A DNA stretch of 64,000 nucleotides from Dehalobacter sp. (GTDB taxonomy: Bacteria; Bacillota; Desulfitobacteriia; Desulfitobacteriales; Syntrophobotulaceae), in contig JAMPIU010000112.1 in the NCBI GenBank assembly GCA_023667845.1, positions 1-64,000 on the forward strand, in the 5' to 3' direction. The notes under the pieces are model-generated. The model did no database searches. It saw only the letters and a program-made list of their open reading frames with translations, and was not told the DNA's origin. Positions 50,309 through 62,106 of the stretch are shown one piece after another. Made by a program: the position numbers and the translations under genes. How positions within the stretch are numbered: the stretch's first letter is position 1; each line of letters opens with the position of its first letter.

Positions 50309-51505
50309 CTACCTTTTATTTGACAATTGTTCTTCGCTGGGAGACAAAAATCCTTCATTAATTATCCTTATTCTCATTATTTCTCCATTTTTTTTATACA
50401 TCCGCAGAATCCTGGGATTGGCCTGAGTCCTTCGTAAGGGAATCACAATCTCGTCACCGGCTGAGCAAGACGCGCTGCCGACATCGAGTACCGTAAGCTG
50501 CATCCCAATTTTCCCTGCAATCCTGACGGTTTGCCCGTTGCAAAGCAGTTTTTCCCGGCCCAGCTGAATGCCCATCAGGGCTGCCATATTTTTGACAATT
50601 ATTTTCGCGAGATCCACAATGTTTTGAGGCACAAGCCGGGGCTCAATCCCAAACCCATCGGCATAACCTACCGGCACCACTGCCAGAGTCGTGTCTTTTT
50701 TAGCCTTGTAAACACTCTGGTAGCCGACAAAGGTACCTTTTGCCGCCTTTTGCAGGTGAACAATTCTTGCTTTGGCCAGCCAAGGGTCTTTTAACCGCAG
50801 CCTGCCTTCAAATGCCGGCGCAGGACAATGACCAATCAGGAGTGTTCCGACTCTGACCATATTGTAATGATACTCCGGAAAATCCAAATAGGCGGCGCTG
50901 TTGCAGACGTGCTTTAGCGGGATCCGAATGCCTGCTTGTTCCAACGTTTGAACATAAGCCAGATATTTTCCATTCTGCGCTCTGGTATAGGCACGATCAC
51001 GCTGAGCTCCCCGGGCAAAGTGCGTGTACGCCCCTGTTACTTCCAGCTGAGGAGCTTCTCGCAACGCTGCAGCTAATTCCTGCAGCTGATCGCCCGTAAA
51101 ACCGGTACGTCCCATACCCGTTTCCAGCTTCAGCTGAATCCCGGCTTTCGTTCCCAACGTTTCGGCGAGTTTGTTCAGTGTCGGTATCCAGTCCAGCTGT
51201 GATACCGTTAGTTCAATATGGGCCTGGATTGCCGCCTGCCAGTATTCCGGGCTCGACGGGCCGAGCACCAGGATTGTACCGTCAACACCCTGGTTTCGCA
51301 GCAGCAACGCTTCAGAGATGGTGGTGACAGCAAAGGCCGTACATCCTTCTCCCTGCAAGGCTCCTGCTACTTCCGCAGCCCCGAGGCCGTAGGCATCTGC
51401 CTTAACGACTGCCATGAGCCGGCATCCGGCAGAAAGCCCGGCCATGATTTGTCGGTAATTATAGATAATGGCATCCATATCTACTTCGATCCATAGATCT
51501 GACAT
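50309..51505 (-). CDS. alr: Alanine racemase
   Basis: A 398-residue PLP enzyme making D-alanine for peptidoglycan. The PLP lysine is in AVVKADAYGLGA near residue 35 and the catalytic tyrosine region is VPVGYADGFG near 280. A C-terminal extension of about 25 residues (MRIRIINEGFLSPSEEQ) exceeds the usual length of roughly 370. Spore formers may also use Alr to convert germinant alanine. Confidence 0.94.
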   Translation of the reverse strand: MSDLWIEVDMDAIIYNYRQIMAGLSAGCRLMAVVKADAYGLGAAEVAGALQGEGCTAFAVTTISEALLLRNQGVDGTILVLGPSSPEYWQAAIQAHIELTVSQLDWIPTLNKLAETLGTKAGIQLKLETGMGRTGFTGDQLQELAAALREAPQLEVTGAYTHFARGAQRDRAYTRAQNGKYLAYVQTLEQAGIRIPLKHVCNSAAYLDFPEYHYNMVRVGTLLIGHCPAPAFEGRLRLKDPWLAKARIVHLQKAAKGTFVGYQSVYKAKKDTTLAVVPVGYADGFGIEPRLVPQNIVDLAKIIVKNMAALMGIQLGREKLLCNGQTVRIAGKIGMQLTVLDVGSASCSAGDEIVIPLRRTQANPRILRMYKKNGEIMRIRIINEGFLSPSEEQLSNKR

Positions 51506-51576
51506 GACAAGCCCCTCTTTAACAAATGATATTAAAAATTATTTAAGAGATCATTTAAGAAATTACAAGGAATGAA

Positions 51577-52659
51577 TTATTTATGCCGCGGCCTGCGCAT
51601 CCGGGCAAGCAGTCCTTTCAGTTTCCCGGAGTAAGCTTTTTCAGCAATCTGCCAGATCACATACAGGACAGGCCTGTAAACATAGTCCCACTCCCCGATG
51701 AATTCTGTAAACTCGCCATTAAAACCTTTTTTAAATTTATACAGTCCATACAGCGGGTTACTCTCGGCCAAATCCCCGGATACTCCTCTGAAATCGTAGA
51801 GCGTACAACCATTGGCTTTGGCCCAGCAAATCATTTCCCACTGAATCAAATAGTTGGGCATGACATTGCGATAAGAATTTGATGATGCCCCATAGATGTA
51901 CCAGGCTTTGTCCCCTGTGATGAAAGCCAGCGTTCCTGCAACAATCTTTCCTTCATATTCGGCAACAAAAAGTTCGGCAAAACCTGCCGGCACCAGCGTA
52001 TCATACAGATCTTCAAAATAGGTATAAGACCTCACCAGGAAATTATCCCGCTCGGTCGTTTCCTTGAGTACACGGAAAAATTCCGGTAGATCCTCTCTTG
52101 ATCCTTTCCGGATCACGACACCTTTTTTAGAGGAAAGGCGGATATTATAGCGGGTTTTTTGATGCATATTCGTGAGCAAGGTCTCTTCATCCGGCGAAAT
52201 GTCCAGACGGAATACAAACTTCGGCTGAACACCTTCAAAATTCTTTCCTGTATCCATTTTTTTAAAGCCCTGAGCTTTCAAAATACCTGCCAGAACCTGA
52301 TCGGTTGAAGATACATCAGGATCAATCTTTAAGAGAATCGCCTTGCGCTTTTGCGCCAGCTTCCTGATTGCTTCCAGGACGGCTGCCATTTTTTCGCTGT
52401 CGTGCATAGCAACGACCGGACCGCGCGGACAGTAGAAAATGGGGGTCCCCAGCAACGGCAGTTTCCTTTCGAGAATTGTTGCAGCAGCAAAAATCTCACC
52501 ATCTTTTTCCACTGCAAGCCTCCAGGGTTTCCAGCCCGTTCTTCCTTTAATGTCTCCCCATTCCCATAATTGCATCGCATGCCCTTTGGGATGCTTACAA
52601 ATAAAGGAATTAAACTTTGCTTTATCTTCAATTGTGAGCCACCTTGCCGTAAATTCCAT
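51577..52659 (-). CDS. FemAB-family peptidoglycan bridge aminoacyltransferase
   Basis: A 360-residue double-GNAT-fold protein. Sequence stretches typical of FemX/FemAB are QLWEWGDIKGRTGWKP, YNIRLSSKKGVVIRKG and AWYIYGASSNSYRNVMPNYLIQWEMI. Members add amino acids from aminoacyl-tRNA to the stem lysine or diaminopimelate of lipid II. The amino acid added here is unknown. I chose ATG 52659 after GGGAGGAG; the ATG at 52683 precedes that site. Confidence 0.88.
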   Translation of the reverse strand: MEFTARWLTIEDKAKFNSFICKHPKGHAMQLWEWGDIKGRTGWKPWRLAVEKDGEIFAAATILERKLPLLGTPIFYCPRGPVVAMHDSEKMAAVLEAIRKLAQKRKAILLKIDPDVSSTDQVLAGILKAQGFKKMDTGKNFEGVQPKFVFRLDISPDEETLLTNMHQKTRYNIRLSSKKGVVIRKGSREDLPEFFRVLKETTERDNFLVRSYTYFEDLYDTLVPAGFAELFVAEYEGKIVAGTLAFITGDKAWYIYGASSNSYRNVMPNYLIQWEMICWAKANGCTLYDFRGVSGDLAESNPLYGLYKFKKGFNGEFTEFIGEWDYVYRPVLYVIWQIAEKAYSGKLKGLLARMRRPRHK

Positions 52660-52838
52660 TTTTTTCACTCCTCCCAAAGACATTTCATTCTATCATCTTC
52701 GGAAATACAATTCATAGAAATACCAATCACCCTGTTCGACGTGAACCGGTTGACTGGCAAAAAACGTTTTTCTTCATCCTGTTATCCTATTAATTTTAAA
52801 CGTAATCATATGATCTTAAACATCTGTTGTTTGCTGTC

Positions 52839-54449
<1,611 letters not shown>

Positions 54450-54535
54450 CTACCCTTTCCTTATCTCATAAAATTCTAAAGTCTAGCGTCCTGTGCTACG
54501 TTGTATGTCAAATTAATTAACTTCCAAAGATAAGT

Positions 54536-56221
54536 TTACATTCTTTCCGGGGCCGATACACCCAGTATCTTCAAGACATTCGCCAATACCTGTCTGGTTG
54601 AGCGAATCAGTCCCAGCCGGGCTGTCCGCAAATCGGGATCCTCAATCAGAACACGCTGACTATTGTAAAAAGTATGGAATAGCGCCGCCAAGTCAAGCAC
54701 ATACCTTGCAAGCCTGTGCGGTTCGGTTAGTTTTGCTGCCAGCACAATTTCCCCAGGCAGATCCGCCAATTTCTTCAATAGATCTCTTTCCTCCGCAGAA
54801 ACAAGAAGCGCCAGCTGATATTCACCAGGAATCAGCTGCGATTCGAAACCCTGTTCTTCCGCCTGTCTTAAGATACTGCACAACCGAGCATGCGCATACT
54901 GCACATAGTAAACCGGGTTATCGGCGGACTGGGATTTGGCCAGGTCAAGGTCAAACTCAACCGTAGAATCCGGGTCACGCAGCAGGAAGAAGAACCTGGC
55001 TGCATCTTTGCCAACTTCATTAATCAGTTCCCTCAGCGTGATATACTGACCGGAACGCTTTGACATCTTGACGGTATCACCGTCCTGAATCAGCCTTACG
55101 AGCTGCATGAGGATGACCTGAAGAGAATCAGGGCTGTATCCCAGAGCCTGCATTGCGCCTTTCATGCGGGCGACATGTCCATGGTGGTCTGCTCCCCAGA
55201 TATTGATAACCTTTTTAAAACCCCGTTCGAACTTATTGCGGTGATACGCAATATCCGCTGCAAAATAGGTCGGAACCCCATTGCCGCGCACAATGACTTC
55301 GTCTTTTTCATCTCCCGGAAGGATTGCTTTCAGCCAGAGAGCACCTTCCTTTTCATAAATATATTCTTTGTCTTCCAACCGCTTCATCGTCTCACGAATA
55401 TAGCCGGACTCATGCAAAGACTTTTCACTGAACCATACATCATAGAAAACGCCAAAATCCGCCAGCGTTTCTTTGATATCATTAATTTTTTCTTTAAGAG
55501 CATAACTGACAAGAATATCCCGGCGGGTCTGTTCTTTCACTCGGACATATTGATCTCCGTCTTTTTCAATGATATTTTTGACAGTATAAATCAAATCTTC
55601 ACCATGATACCCGGCCTCCGGGAAAGGTACTTCAACCCCCATAAGCTGGAGATATCTGGCTTCCAGCGATAGAGCAAAATTATGAATCTGATTGCCTGCA
55701 TCATTGATATAAAATTCCCTGCTGACCTCGTACCCGGCCATCGCCAGCAGTGAGGCCAAACTGTCCCCCAAAGCAGCTCCTCTGGCATTCCCCATATGCA
55801 AAAGGCCTGTCGGATTCGCACTGACAAACTCAACCTGAATTTTTTCACCCTGGCCGATGTTGACAAACCCGTATTTTTCACCCTGGGCAGATATTTCAGG
55901 AATTACGCCTGTCAGCCAGGCAGGATCCAGGCGGAAATTAATAAATCCGGGTCCGGCTATTTCACTTGAGGTAATCCAGGTATCTGCCGTATCCAGATTA
56001 TCAATAATGATTGCTGCTAGTTCCCGCGGAGCTCTTTTTGCCTGTTTGGTTAAAAGCATAGCAATGTTGGTCGCCAAATCACCATGCTCACGTTCTCTTG
56101 GTTCTTCTAAAACGTAAGAAGGTATTTCCTGAAAAGCCAACGCTCCTTTTTCGCGTGCACAGAGGATCGCCTGTTCTAATTTTTTACTGATATTTTCCCT
56201 GATTTTCTCATAAACGCTCAA
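54536..56221 (-). CDS. argS: Arginyl-tRNA synthetase
   Basis: A 561-residue class I synthetase. The N-terminal Arg-tRNA additional domain is followed by the HIGH-like PTGLLHMGNARGA and the KMSKS-like VKMSKRSGQ (unlike many ArgRS the motif is well preserved) and the C-terminal DALR domain. I chose TTG 56221 because GAAGGAGG lies just before it and SVYEKIRENISKKL begins the family homology; the longer frame to 56311 would read through the upstream hairpin. No T-box leader is seen. Confidence 0.95.
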   Translation of the reverse strand: MSVYEKIRENISKKLEQAILCAREKGALAFQEIPSYVLEEPREREHGDLATNIAMLLTKQAKRAPRELAAIIIDNLDTADTWITSSEIAGPGFINFRLDPAWLTGVIPEISAQGEKYGFVNIGQGEKIQVEFVSANPTGLLHMGNARGAALGDSLASLLAMAGYEVSREFYINDAGNQIHNFALSLEARYLQLMGVEVPFPEAGYHGEDLIYTVKNIIEKDGDQYVRVKEQTRRDILVSYALKEKINDIKETLADFGVFYDVWFSEKSLHESGYIRETMKRLEDKEYIYEKEGALWLKAILPGDEKDEVIVRGNGVPTYFAADIAYHRNKFERGFKKVINIWGADHHGHVARMKGAMQALGYSPDSLQVILMQLVRLIQDGDTVKMSKRSGQYITLRELINEVGKDAARFFFLLRDPDSTVEFDLDLAKSQSADNPVYYVQYAHARLCSILRQAEEQGFESQLIPGEYQLALLVSAEERDLLKKLADLPGEIVLAAKLTEPHRLARYVLDLAALFHTFYNSQRVLIEDPDLRTARLGLIRSTRQVLANVLKILGVSAPERM

Positions 56222-56310
56222 ACCTGAAGCTCCTCCTTCATAGGACCGCTGGAAAATGTACATAACTAAAATAAATTTTAATACATTTTCAGTAAAAATA
56301 CCAGCGCCCA

Positions 56311-56353
56311 AATAATTAAGCAGAAAAAGAAGGTCTTTCTCTGCTTAATTATT
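56311..56353 (-). terminator. Hairpin between ypeB and argS
   Basis: A perfect 14-bp stem AATAATTAAGCAGA/TCTGCTTAATTATT with a loop containing a T-run on the minus strand. It lies about 70 bases after ypeB. Only a short T-stretch follows, so termination may be partial. Confidence 0.65.
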
Positions 56354-56423
56354 TTACATTTACCAATTATATTGGAAATGCATTTTTTTTCAATACTTTT
56401 TTTGTTAATTCTTGTCTTAATCC

Positions 56424-57845
56424 TTACTGGATTAATTTTCCAGCAGGCGTATTGACAACCCTGCTGATTTTTTCTTCCGTTCCATTCAGCGCATTGATAT
56501 AAACCATATACTCCTCCCCAAATGCCGTCCCTCTGAATTCATAACAAAAGGCTTCATTTGTCCCTAATTTTGAGATCACCGCCATTTTTGTTTCGATGAT
56601 CTTAAATTCTTTCTTGAGTTTTGCCTTGGCCTGCTCCAGTGTAAGCACGCGATTCAGATTTCGTTGATGATGATACGCATAGTAGGGGTTAGCGTCGAAG
56701 CCAATGATCTGACCGTTATCTGTCGCTATGGTCAGCCTGATCTTGTCAGGATACAGCAGTGTCCCGTTCTCCCGCGGAACTGCATCAACCAAAACATAGG
56801 ACCCGAGATCCTCGGAAGAAGTTACGACCAGATCCCATCCTATCCTGGCCAGAGAGGCATAGGCACTATCCAAGGTTTTTTTAACATCGAGCTGGCGATC
56901 GTTTAATTCACGCTGGTCCCGGTAAAACGTGACGACACCGCCTTTTTTGCTGACCTCCAAATAGCTGTCCTTATACGTAAGATTAAATCCTCCGAGGAGG
57001 TTGTCGCTTAAACCGCTTAACTGTGGAGCCGCACCTGTCTGCCCCAAATCTTCAAGAAAACGCTTGCCAACCTCCACGGCTTTGTTTTCATTAATTTCTC
57101 CTTCCGGTAAACCAAGCGGCTTATCCACATAATGCTTGTCCAGTTCTCCCTGATATGTGAATGGAGGATATTTCTGAAGGCTGACATCAAGCTGCTTCAA
57201 CCCGCCTCTGACAGAAGTTGGCGTTTGGGCAGCTGCCTGTTGATTTTGCTGATTGGTCTTTCCGCTGTTTTCATCACCCTGAGCAGCGGTCTGAATGGAT
57301 TTTCCGAAACCGATTTTTTTCAGCAATCCTTTGGGTTTGTCCACCCAGGCGAGGTTCTCGGAATTAAACTGATTGTAAACTTGCTGAACTGAGCGGTTGA
57401 TTTCTATCACTCTTTCATGCATTTTGTTCAATGTGGCCTGCTCCTCAGCACTCATCACGGCGGCAGCAGCCGTCTTGCGGGTCATGGCCTTGCTGAAATC
57501 GCCGACCTGGTTGATAAACGTGTCAACATAGCTAATCCCGACCTCGTCTGCCGGCAGCTGGCCAAGGCGGCTGACCGCACTTTCGCTTCCCTTCCAAGTT
57601 TCTCCGAGATAAAGCACCCTTTGGGCCGTGCTACCCGCAACCTTTGCTTTGGCTATACTTGTTTCCACTTCGTTTAATGACGTCACAAGATCCGTAAAAG
57701 CCCTCGAATACTGGTTCTCTGTTTCCGTCTTATACTCTTTGAGTTCCCTAAACTCATAATAACCCCAGCCCAGAGAGAAAATCAGCGCAATCCCTAACGT
57801 CAGGGACAGCCAGGAAAGCAGCTTTTTTTTTGATTCAGCGTTCAT
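56424..57845 (-). CDS. ypeB: Germination protein YpeB
   Basis: A 473-residue protein with one N-terminal TM helix (about 12-28), an N-terminal helical domain and three PepSY-like repeats (about 245-470). YpeB localises and stabilises the cortex-lytic enzyme SleB in the spore; the two depend on each other. It lies 11 bp after sleB. A Q/N-rich linker (about 180-215, NSGKTNQQNQQAAAQTPT) separates the domains. Confidence 0.92.
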   Translation of the reverse strand: MNAESKKKLLSWLSLTLGIALIFSLGWGYYEFRELKEYKTETENQYSRAFTDLVTSLNEVETSIAKAKVAGSTAQRVLYLGETWKGSESAVSRLGQLPADEVGISYVDTFINQVGDFSKAMTRKTAAAAVMSAEEQATLNKMHERVIEINRSVQQVYNQFNSENLAWVDKPKGLLKKIGFGKSIQTAAQGDENSGKTNQQNQQAAAQTPTSVRGGLKQLDVSLQKYPPFTYQGELDKHYVDKPLGLPEGEINENKAVEVGKRFLEDLGQTGAAPQLSGLSDNLLGGFNLTYKDSYLEVSKKGGVVTFYRDQRELNDRQLDVKKTLDSAYASLARIGWDLVVTSSEDLGSYVLVDAVPRENGTLLYPDKIRLTIATDNGQIIGFDANPYYAYHHQRNLNRVLTLEQAKAKLKKEFKIIETKMAVISKLGTNEAFCYEFRGTAFGEEYMVYINALNGTEEKISRVVNTPAGKLIQ

Positions 57846-57856
57846 CGGTACCCCCC

Positions 57857-58564
57857 CTAACGTGTAAAAATATGTTTGCCAATTTTTTTGATCTGCGGTC
57901 TTGACCAGACAAATTTATTGGTGGTCTTGTCGGGATTAAAATAATAGACCGCTCCATTGGTCGGATCAGATCCGTTCATCGCTTCCCTAGCTGCCTTAAT
58001 GGCGGTTTCATCAGGTTGAAGGTTGATCTGACCGTCATCTACTGCCGAAAAGGCCTTTGGCTCGTAAATGACACCGGCGATGGTTTTCGGGAAGGAGGAA
58101 CTTTTAATCCTATTCATGATACAGGCCCCGATCGCCACCTGACCAATATACGGTTCACCGCGGCCTTCCGCATAAACACACCGAGCCAGCAGCTGAAAAT
58201 CGGCGTTCTTAAAACCTACCTGTTTTCCGGAAGAGGTAGTACTTTCACCTGTCAGTCTTTTTAACTCCCGAATCGTTTTGTCTCCGGCTATGCCGTCAGC
58301 TTTTAATCCTCTGCTTTTTTGAAATCTTTTGACGGCAGCCATTGTTGACTTTCCATAAATACCGTCAACTTTCCCGACCTGATACCCGAGTTGGACCAGT
58401 TTGCTCTGCAAGGCTTTGACTTCAGAACCTCTGGAACCCTTGGACAGTGTCCGGTCTCCAAGAGCAGCCTGACTGGCAGCAGAAAGAACCAGACACAGAA
58501 TAAGACTTACCGTTATAATACTGAATATTTTTTTTTGTTTTTTTTCATTGGAATTCTGATTCAT
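57857..58564 (-). CDS. sleB: Spore cortex-lytic enzyme SleB
   Basis: A 235-residue secreted lytic transglycosylase. A signal peptide (about 10-34) is followed by a PG_binding_1 domain (about 38-95, SKGSRGSEVKALQSKLVQLG) and a Hydrolase_2/SleB domain (about 118-235) with the catalytic glutamate in YAEGRGEPYIGQVA. It degrades cortex peptidoglycan containing muramic-delta-lactam during germination. A sigma-G promoter is expected upstream but I could not pick one with confidence in the 349-bp gap. Confidence 0.94.
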   Translation of the reverse strand: MNQNSNEKKQKKIFSIITVSLILCLVLSAASQAALGDRTLSKGSRGSEVKALQSKLVQLGYQVGKVDGIYGKSTMAAVKRFQKSRGLKADGIAGDKTIRELKRLTGESTTSSGKQVGFKNADFQLLARCVYAEGRGEPYIGQVAIGACIMNRIKSSSFPKTIAGVIYEPKAFSAVDDGQINLQPDETAIKAAREAMNGSDPTNGAVYYFNPDKTTNKFVWSRPQIKKIGKHIFTR

Positions 58565-58913
58565 GCTTTCACCTCACCCGAAGTTATTTCTATTGCACCG
58601 CATTTCTTTGCTGTTTTTCATGCCAGCTCCGATTCAGCTTTCTTCTTATTCTGGCTTGGTTAGCAGCGGTTTATCCGCCAAAAACCATCTGTTCTGCCAG
58701 TCCAAATTTTTACAGCCAGCTTATTTATAAATTTCTATGATTATTACAAAGAATATAAGGATATTACTTTCTCAAACTTTTATAAATATTTCTATATTTG
58801 GCTTGTTTGGAGAGGTAAATCTCTAAAATGAAGAATATTCTGACACAGTGGGATATTATTTGACTTTTTTATCTCTGATTTCGCATTGTCAATCAATGAT
58901 CCGAAAGGAGAGT

Positions 58914-59825
58914 ATGGCCTTGACCATTCAGAAAGAAGTCATTGAAGATTTGAAGTCAATCTGGGGGGACCGGATAAACTTCAACGCCCTGGAAAGAAAA
59001 ATTTATGCCCACGATATGGGAGTAATGCCCTCCATGATCAAACCCTTTGCCGGTAATCCTATTCCGGACGGTATTGTTCAACCGTCATCCGAAGATGAAC
59101 TTGTTCACCTCGTGACCTATGCGAACCGGCATCAAATCAGCTTAATTCCAAGAGGGAAAGCAACATCCGGGTATGGCGGCGTACTGCCGGTTGACGGTGG
59201 GCTAATCGTCGAATTTAACCGGATGAAAAAAATCCTCGATATCTCCGAACAGGAAAGCAGTGCAACTATACAGCCGGGCGTTGTCTGGAATGAACTCGAG
59301 TATCACCTGAACCAAAAGAACCTGACGCTGGCGTTATACCCGACAAGTGCTCCTTCTTCGACGGTCGGCGGATGGCTTGCGCAGGGCGGTGCTGGAATCG
59401 GCAGTTATGAATTCGGCTACTTCCGAGACAATGTACTGTCTGCCAGAGTTGTCTTGCCAGATGGCTCTGTCAAATTCATGCAGGGTTCGGATCTGGATCT
59501 GGTTTCGGACGTTAATGGAATCACTGGTTTAATTAGCGAGATCAGCATCCGGGTTAAAATGCTGAAACCAATGCATGTCAAAGCCATCGCTTTTGGCAAT
59601 CCGGACCATCTTGCAGGATTCATGAAAGATCTGTTTTCCCGCAAAGTGCCTTTATGGTCGGCATCGTTTATTAACCCGGACGCTGCGAGGTTAAAGAATA
59701 ATCTACCGCCGCATTATCATCACGGGGAGCGAGTCTCGGATGAGCACAGACCGATTCTGCCCGAAAAATATATAGCGATTCTGTCTGTACCAACGACCGT
59801 TGCGATCTTGTTCAGGCCGATGTGA
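58914..59825 (+). CDS. FAD-binding oxidoreductase, N-terminal part (frameshifted)
   Basis: The N-terminal third of a GlcD-like flavoprotein. The FAD_binding_4 domain includes LIPRGKATSGYGGVLPVDGG and STVGGWLAQGGAGIGSYEFG. After LSVPTT the frame goes out of register near 59795 and stops at 59825; reading the next frame from there (DRCDLVQADVMEIAEKNN) continues the same protein. A single lost base explains it. Before the shift the domain is intact. I chose ATG 58914 after AAAGGAG; the frame extends to 58848 without a site. Confidence 0.82.
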   Translation: MALTIQKEVIEDLKSIWGDRINFNALERKIYAHDMGVMPSMIKPFAGNPIPDGIVQPSSEDELVHLVTYANRHQISLIPRGKATSGYGGVLPVDGGLIVEFNRMKKILDISEQESSATIQPGVVWNELEYHLNQKNLTLALYPTSAPSSTVGGWLAQGGAGIGSYEFGYFRDNVLSARVVLPDGSVKFMQGSDLDLVSDVNGITGLISEISIRVKMLKPMHVKAIAFGNPDHLAGFMKDLFSRKVPLWSASFINPDAARLKNNLPPHYHHGERVSDEHRPILPEKYIAILSVPTTVAILFRPM

Positions 59826-61984
59826 TGGAAATCGCCGAAAAAAACAACGGAGAATTTCTCTCCGCCGAAATCGCCCGACATGAATGGGATGCCCGTTTTG
59901 AACCCGTCAGGGCCAAGAGAATTGCCCCTTCCCTGATTCCAAGCGAGGTTATTATCCCGCTGGAAAACCTCGATAAAGTCATTCAAGAGATTACGGCCGA
60001 GGTTAAGCACCCATTTATTCTGGAGGGCTTTGCGACAAATTCCCAGGAATTTGTTCTGCTGGGTTTCATCCTGCATGATGAAAGGCAGTTTAACTTCAAT
60101 CTTGCTTATGCGCTTTCTCTGTCTATTCTGAACACCGCTCAGAAATACCAGGGCAGACCGTATGCGTCCGGCTTATATTTTATTGGGTTCGTCGAAAAGA
60201 TCTTTGGCAAGGACAGGGTCAAAAAACTGACCGCATTCAAAAAGCAGGTTGACCCGAATAAAATGATGAATCCGGGCAAAGTCCTGGACAACAGTTTTTT
60301 GTCCAGGGGAATTGAACTTGCAGGTACGCTTGACCCGATCCTCAAAATATTCGGCAATTTGGCCAAAGCCAAAGATCCCGGTGAAGTATTCAAGGAGAGA
60401 AAAGGCATTCCGGGTGACATTGTCTGGTATGCCTACGCCTGTTCGCAATGTGGCTACTGTGTCGATCAATGTGATCAATATTACGGCCGGGGTTGGGAGT
60501 CCCAATCCCCGCGCGGCAAATGGACGTTTTTTAAACTTCTTCTGGAAGGGGAAGTCGAATTTACCCAGCGTGCTGTTGACACTTTCTTGGCCTGCACGAC
60601 GTGTGAATTATGCAACAGGACCTGTCAGCTGGATTTGCCGAATGAATCTTCCTGGCTAAAACTGCGGGGGCTGCTGGTAGACGGACTCGGGTACAGGACA
60701 TTTCCTCCTTTTGAAATCATGGCCAATACGATGCGCCAGCAGAGCAATATTTGGGGCGGATACGCTAAGGACAGGGATAAATGGATCATTGACGAGGTTC
60801 GGGACAGTATCCAGGAAAAAGCCGAATACGCCTTTTTCCCTGGCTGTACCTCATCCTTCGTCGAACAGGATATTGCCCAGTCTACTGCTTTGCTGTTAAA
60901 GGAAGCAAGGATCAAATATGCTTATCTCGGCAACAAGGAACAGTGCTGCGGCATACCGATGCTCGTATCCGGACGCTGGGAGGTCTTCAATGAAACGGCG
61001 GCTAAGAATATTGCCACGATGAAGCAGACCGGGGCCAAGACCGTTATTACAACCTGTCCGGCCTGCTGGCTGGTCTGGGAAATCTATTACCGCCATTGGG
61101 CCAAAGACAACAATATTGAATATGATCTGCATGCCAAACATTATGCGGATGTTTTAGCCGAAAAGATTGAAGCGGGAGAGTTTAAGCTTGCCAAAGAACT
61201 TAACCTTCAGGCAACCTACCATGATCCTTGTCATATGGGACGGGCCGGAGCCAGGTTTAAAGGTCCACGTACGCTGATCAACGCAATCCCCGGCTCAAAC
61301 TTCAGGGAAATGCGTTTTCACCATTATGATGCGCACTGCTGCGGCGCCGTGATCTCTCTAGTGGCTGATCCGAAGGTCGCCTCTGAGATTGGTGCTTCCC
61401 GGATTGAGGAAGCGATAGAGTGCGGTGCGGATACGATTATTACCGCCTGTCCCTGCTGCAGGGTGCAGTTAAAAATCTCGGCCGAGGATAATCATCTGCC
61501 AATTAAGATCCGCGATTTATCTACGCTGGCCGCCGAAAGCCTTGGCTATGACATTCCGTGCTCAGATCCGGTCATCGATGAGAAATGGGCTGTCTTTGAC
61601 AGGATGATCCGAATGATGACCCCCTGGGGAATGGCCGATATGATGGCCGGTCTAATTCCGGAGATGATTGAAGCCATGCCGGACACATACAGGAACATGA
61701 TGAAAATGGTGATGAACGCGCCGGAAGTGTTCAAAGAGCCGATGATCTCCATGATGAAAAGCGTGATGCCTTCCTTATTCCCCGGATTGCTACCGGGCAT
61801 CATGGATAAAGTCATGCCGCGAATGCTTGAGAAAGTAAGCGAAGCCATCCCGATGCCGGGGTACCTCGAAGAACAGATGCCAAACCTGATGCCCAAAACG
61901 ATGGAGGTACTCATGCCTAAAATGCTAGACGAGATCATCCCGTATTTCCTGCCGAAAATGGCGGATTATTTGAGAAGGAAATAA
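59822..61984 (+). CDS. FAD/4Fe-4S/CCG-domain oxidoreductase, C-terminal part
   Basis: About 720 residues that continue the flavoprotein. In order: FAD-oxidase C-terminal domain; a two-cluster ferredoxin segment (CSQCGYCVDQC and CTTCELCNRTC, about 205-275); and two CCG domains (FPGCTS..QCCGIP, about 340-390, and YHDPCHMG..HCCGAV, about 465-515), the type that holds non-cubane clusters in heterodisulfide reductase HdrB. It ends in a Met/Pro-rich tail (about 590-720). The whole enzyme (about 1,020 residues) resembles glycolate/lactate oxidases fused to HdrD-like iron-sulfur modules. The substrate is a 2-hydroxyacid by family analogy only. It would work only if the frameshift is bypassed or is an artefact. 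Confidence 0.82.
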   Translation: MMEIAEKNNGEFLSAEIARHEWDARFEPVRAKRIAPSLIPSEVIIPLENLDKVIQEITAEVKHPFILEGFATNSQEFVLLGFILHDERQFNFNLAYALSLSILNTAQKYQGRPYASGLYFIGFVEKIFGKDRVKKLTAFKKQVDPNKMMNPGKVLDNSFLSRGIELAGTLDPILKIFGNLAKAKDPGEVFKERKGIPGDIVWYAYACSQCGYCVDQCDQYYGRGWESQSPRGKWTFFKLLLEGEVEFTQRAVDTFLACTTCELCNRTCQLDLPNESSWLKLRGLLVDGLGYRTFPPFEIMANTMRQQSNIWGGYAKDRDKWIIDEVRDSIQEKAEYAFFPGCTSSFVEQDIAQSTALLLKEARIKYAYLGNKEQCCGIPMLVSGRWEVFNETAAKNIATMKQTGAKTVITTCPACWLVWEIYYRHWAKDNNIEYDLHAKHYADVLAEKIEAGEFKLAKELNLQATYHDPCHMGRAGARFKGPRTLINAIPGSNFREMRFHHYDAHCCGAVISLVADPKVASEIGASRIEEAIECGADTIITACPCCRVQLKISAEDNHLPIKIRDLSTLAAESLGYDIPCSDPVIDEKWAVFDRMIRMMTPWGMADMMAGLIPEMIEAMPDTYRNMMKMVMNAPEVFKEPMISMMKSVMPSLFPGLLPGIMDKVMPRMLEKVSEAIPMPGYLEEQMPNLMPKTMEVLMPKMLDEIIPYFLPKMADYLRRK

Positions 61985-62106
61985 AGCCTGGGTAACCTTA
62001 ATCCAAGAAAAAGCGGACTGCCTTGTAACTTGTCTCTGAGGGACGTCTCAGTAGAATAAACAGCCGAAAAGCGGATGGCACCATGTCGTCAACCTTAGCT
62101 TAACTC

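Noticed and set aside
56222..56423. T-box leader for argS
   Set aside because: No T-box sequence (GGTGGNACCGCG type) or antiterminator is present; only a terminator-like hairpin is seen.
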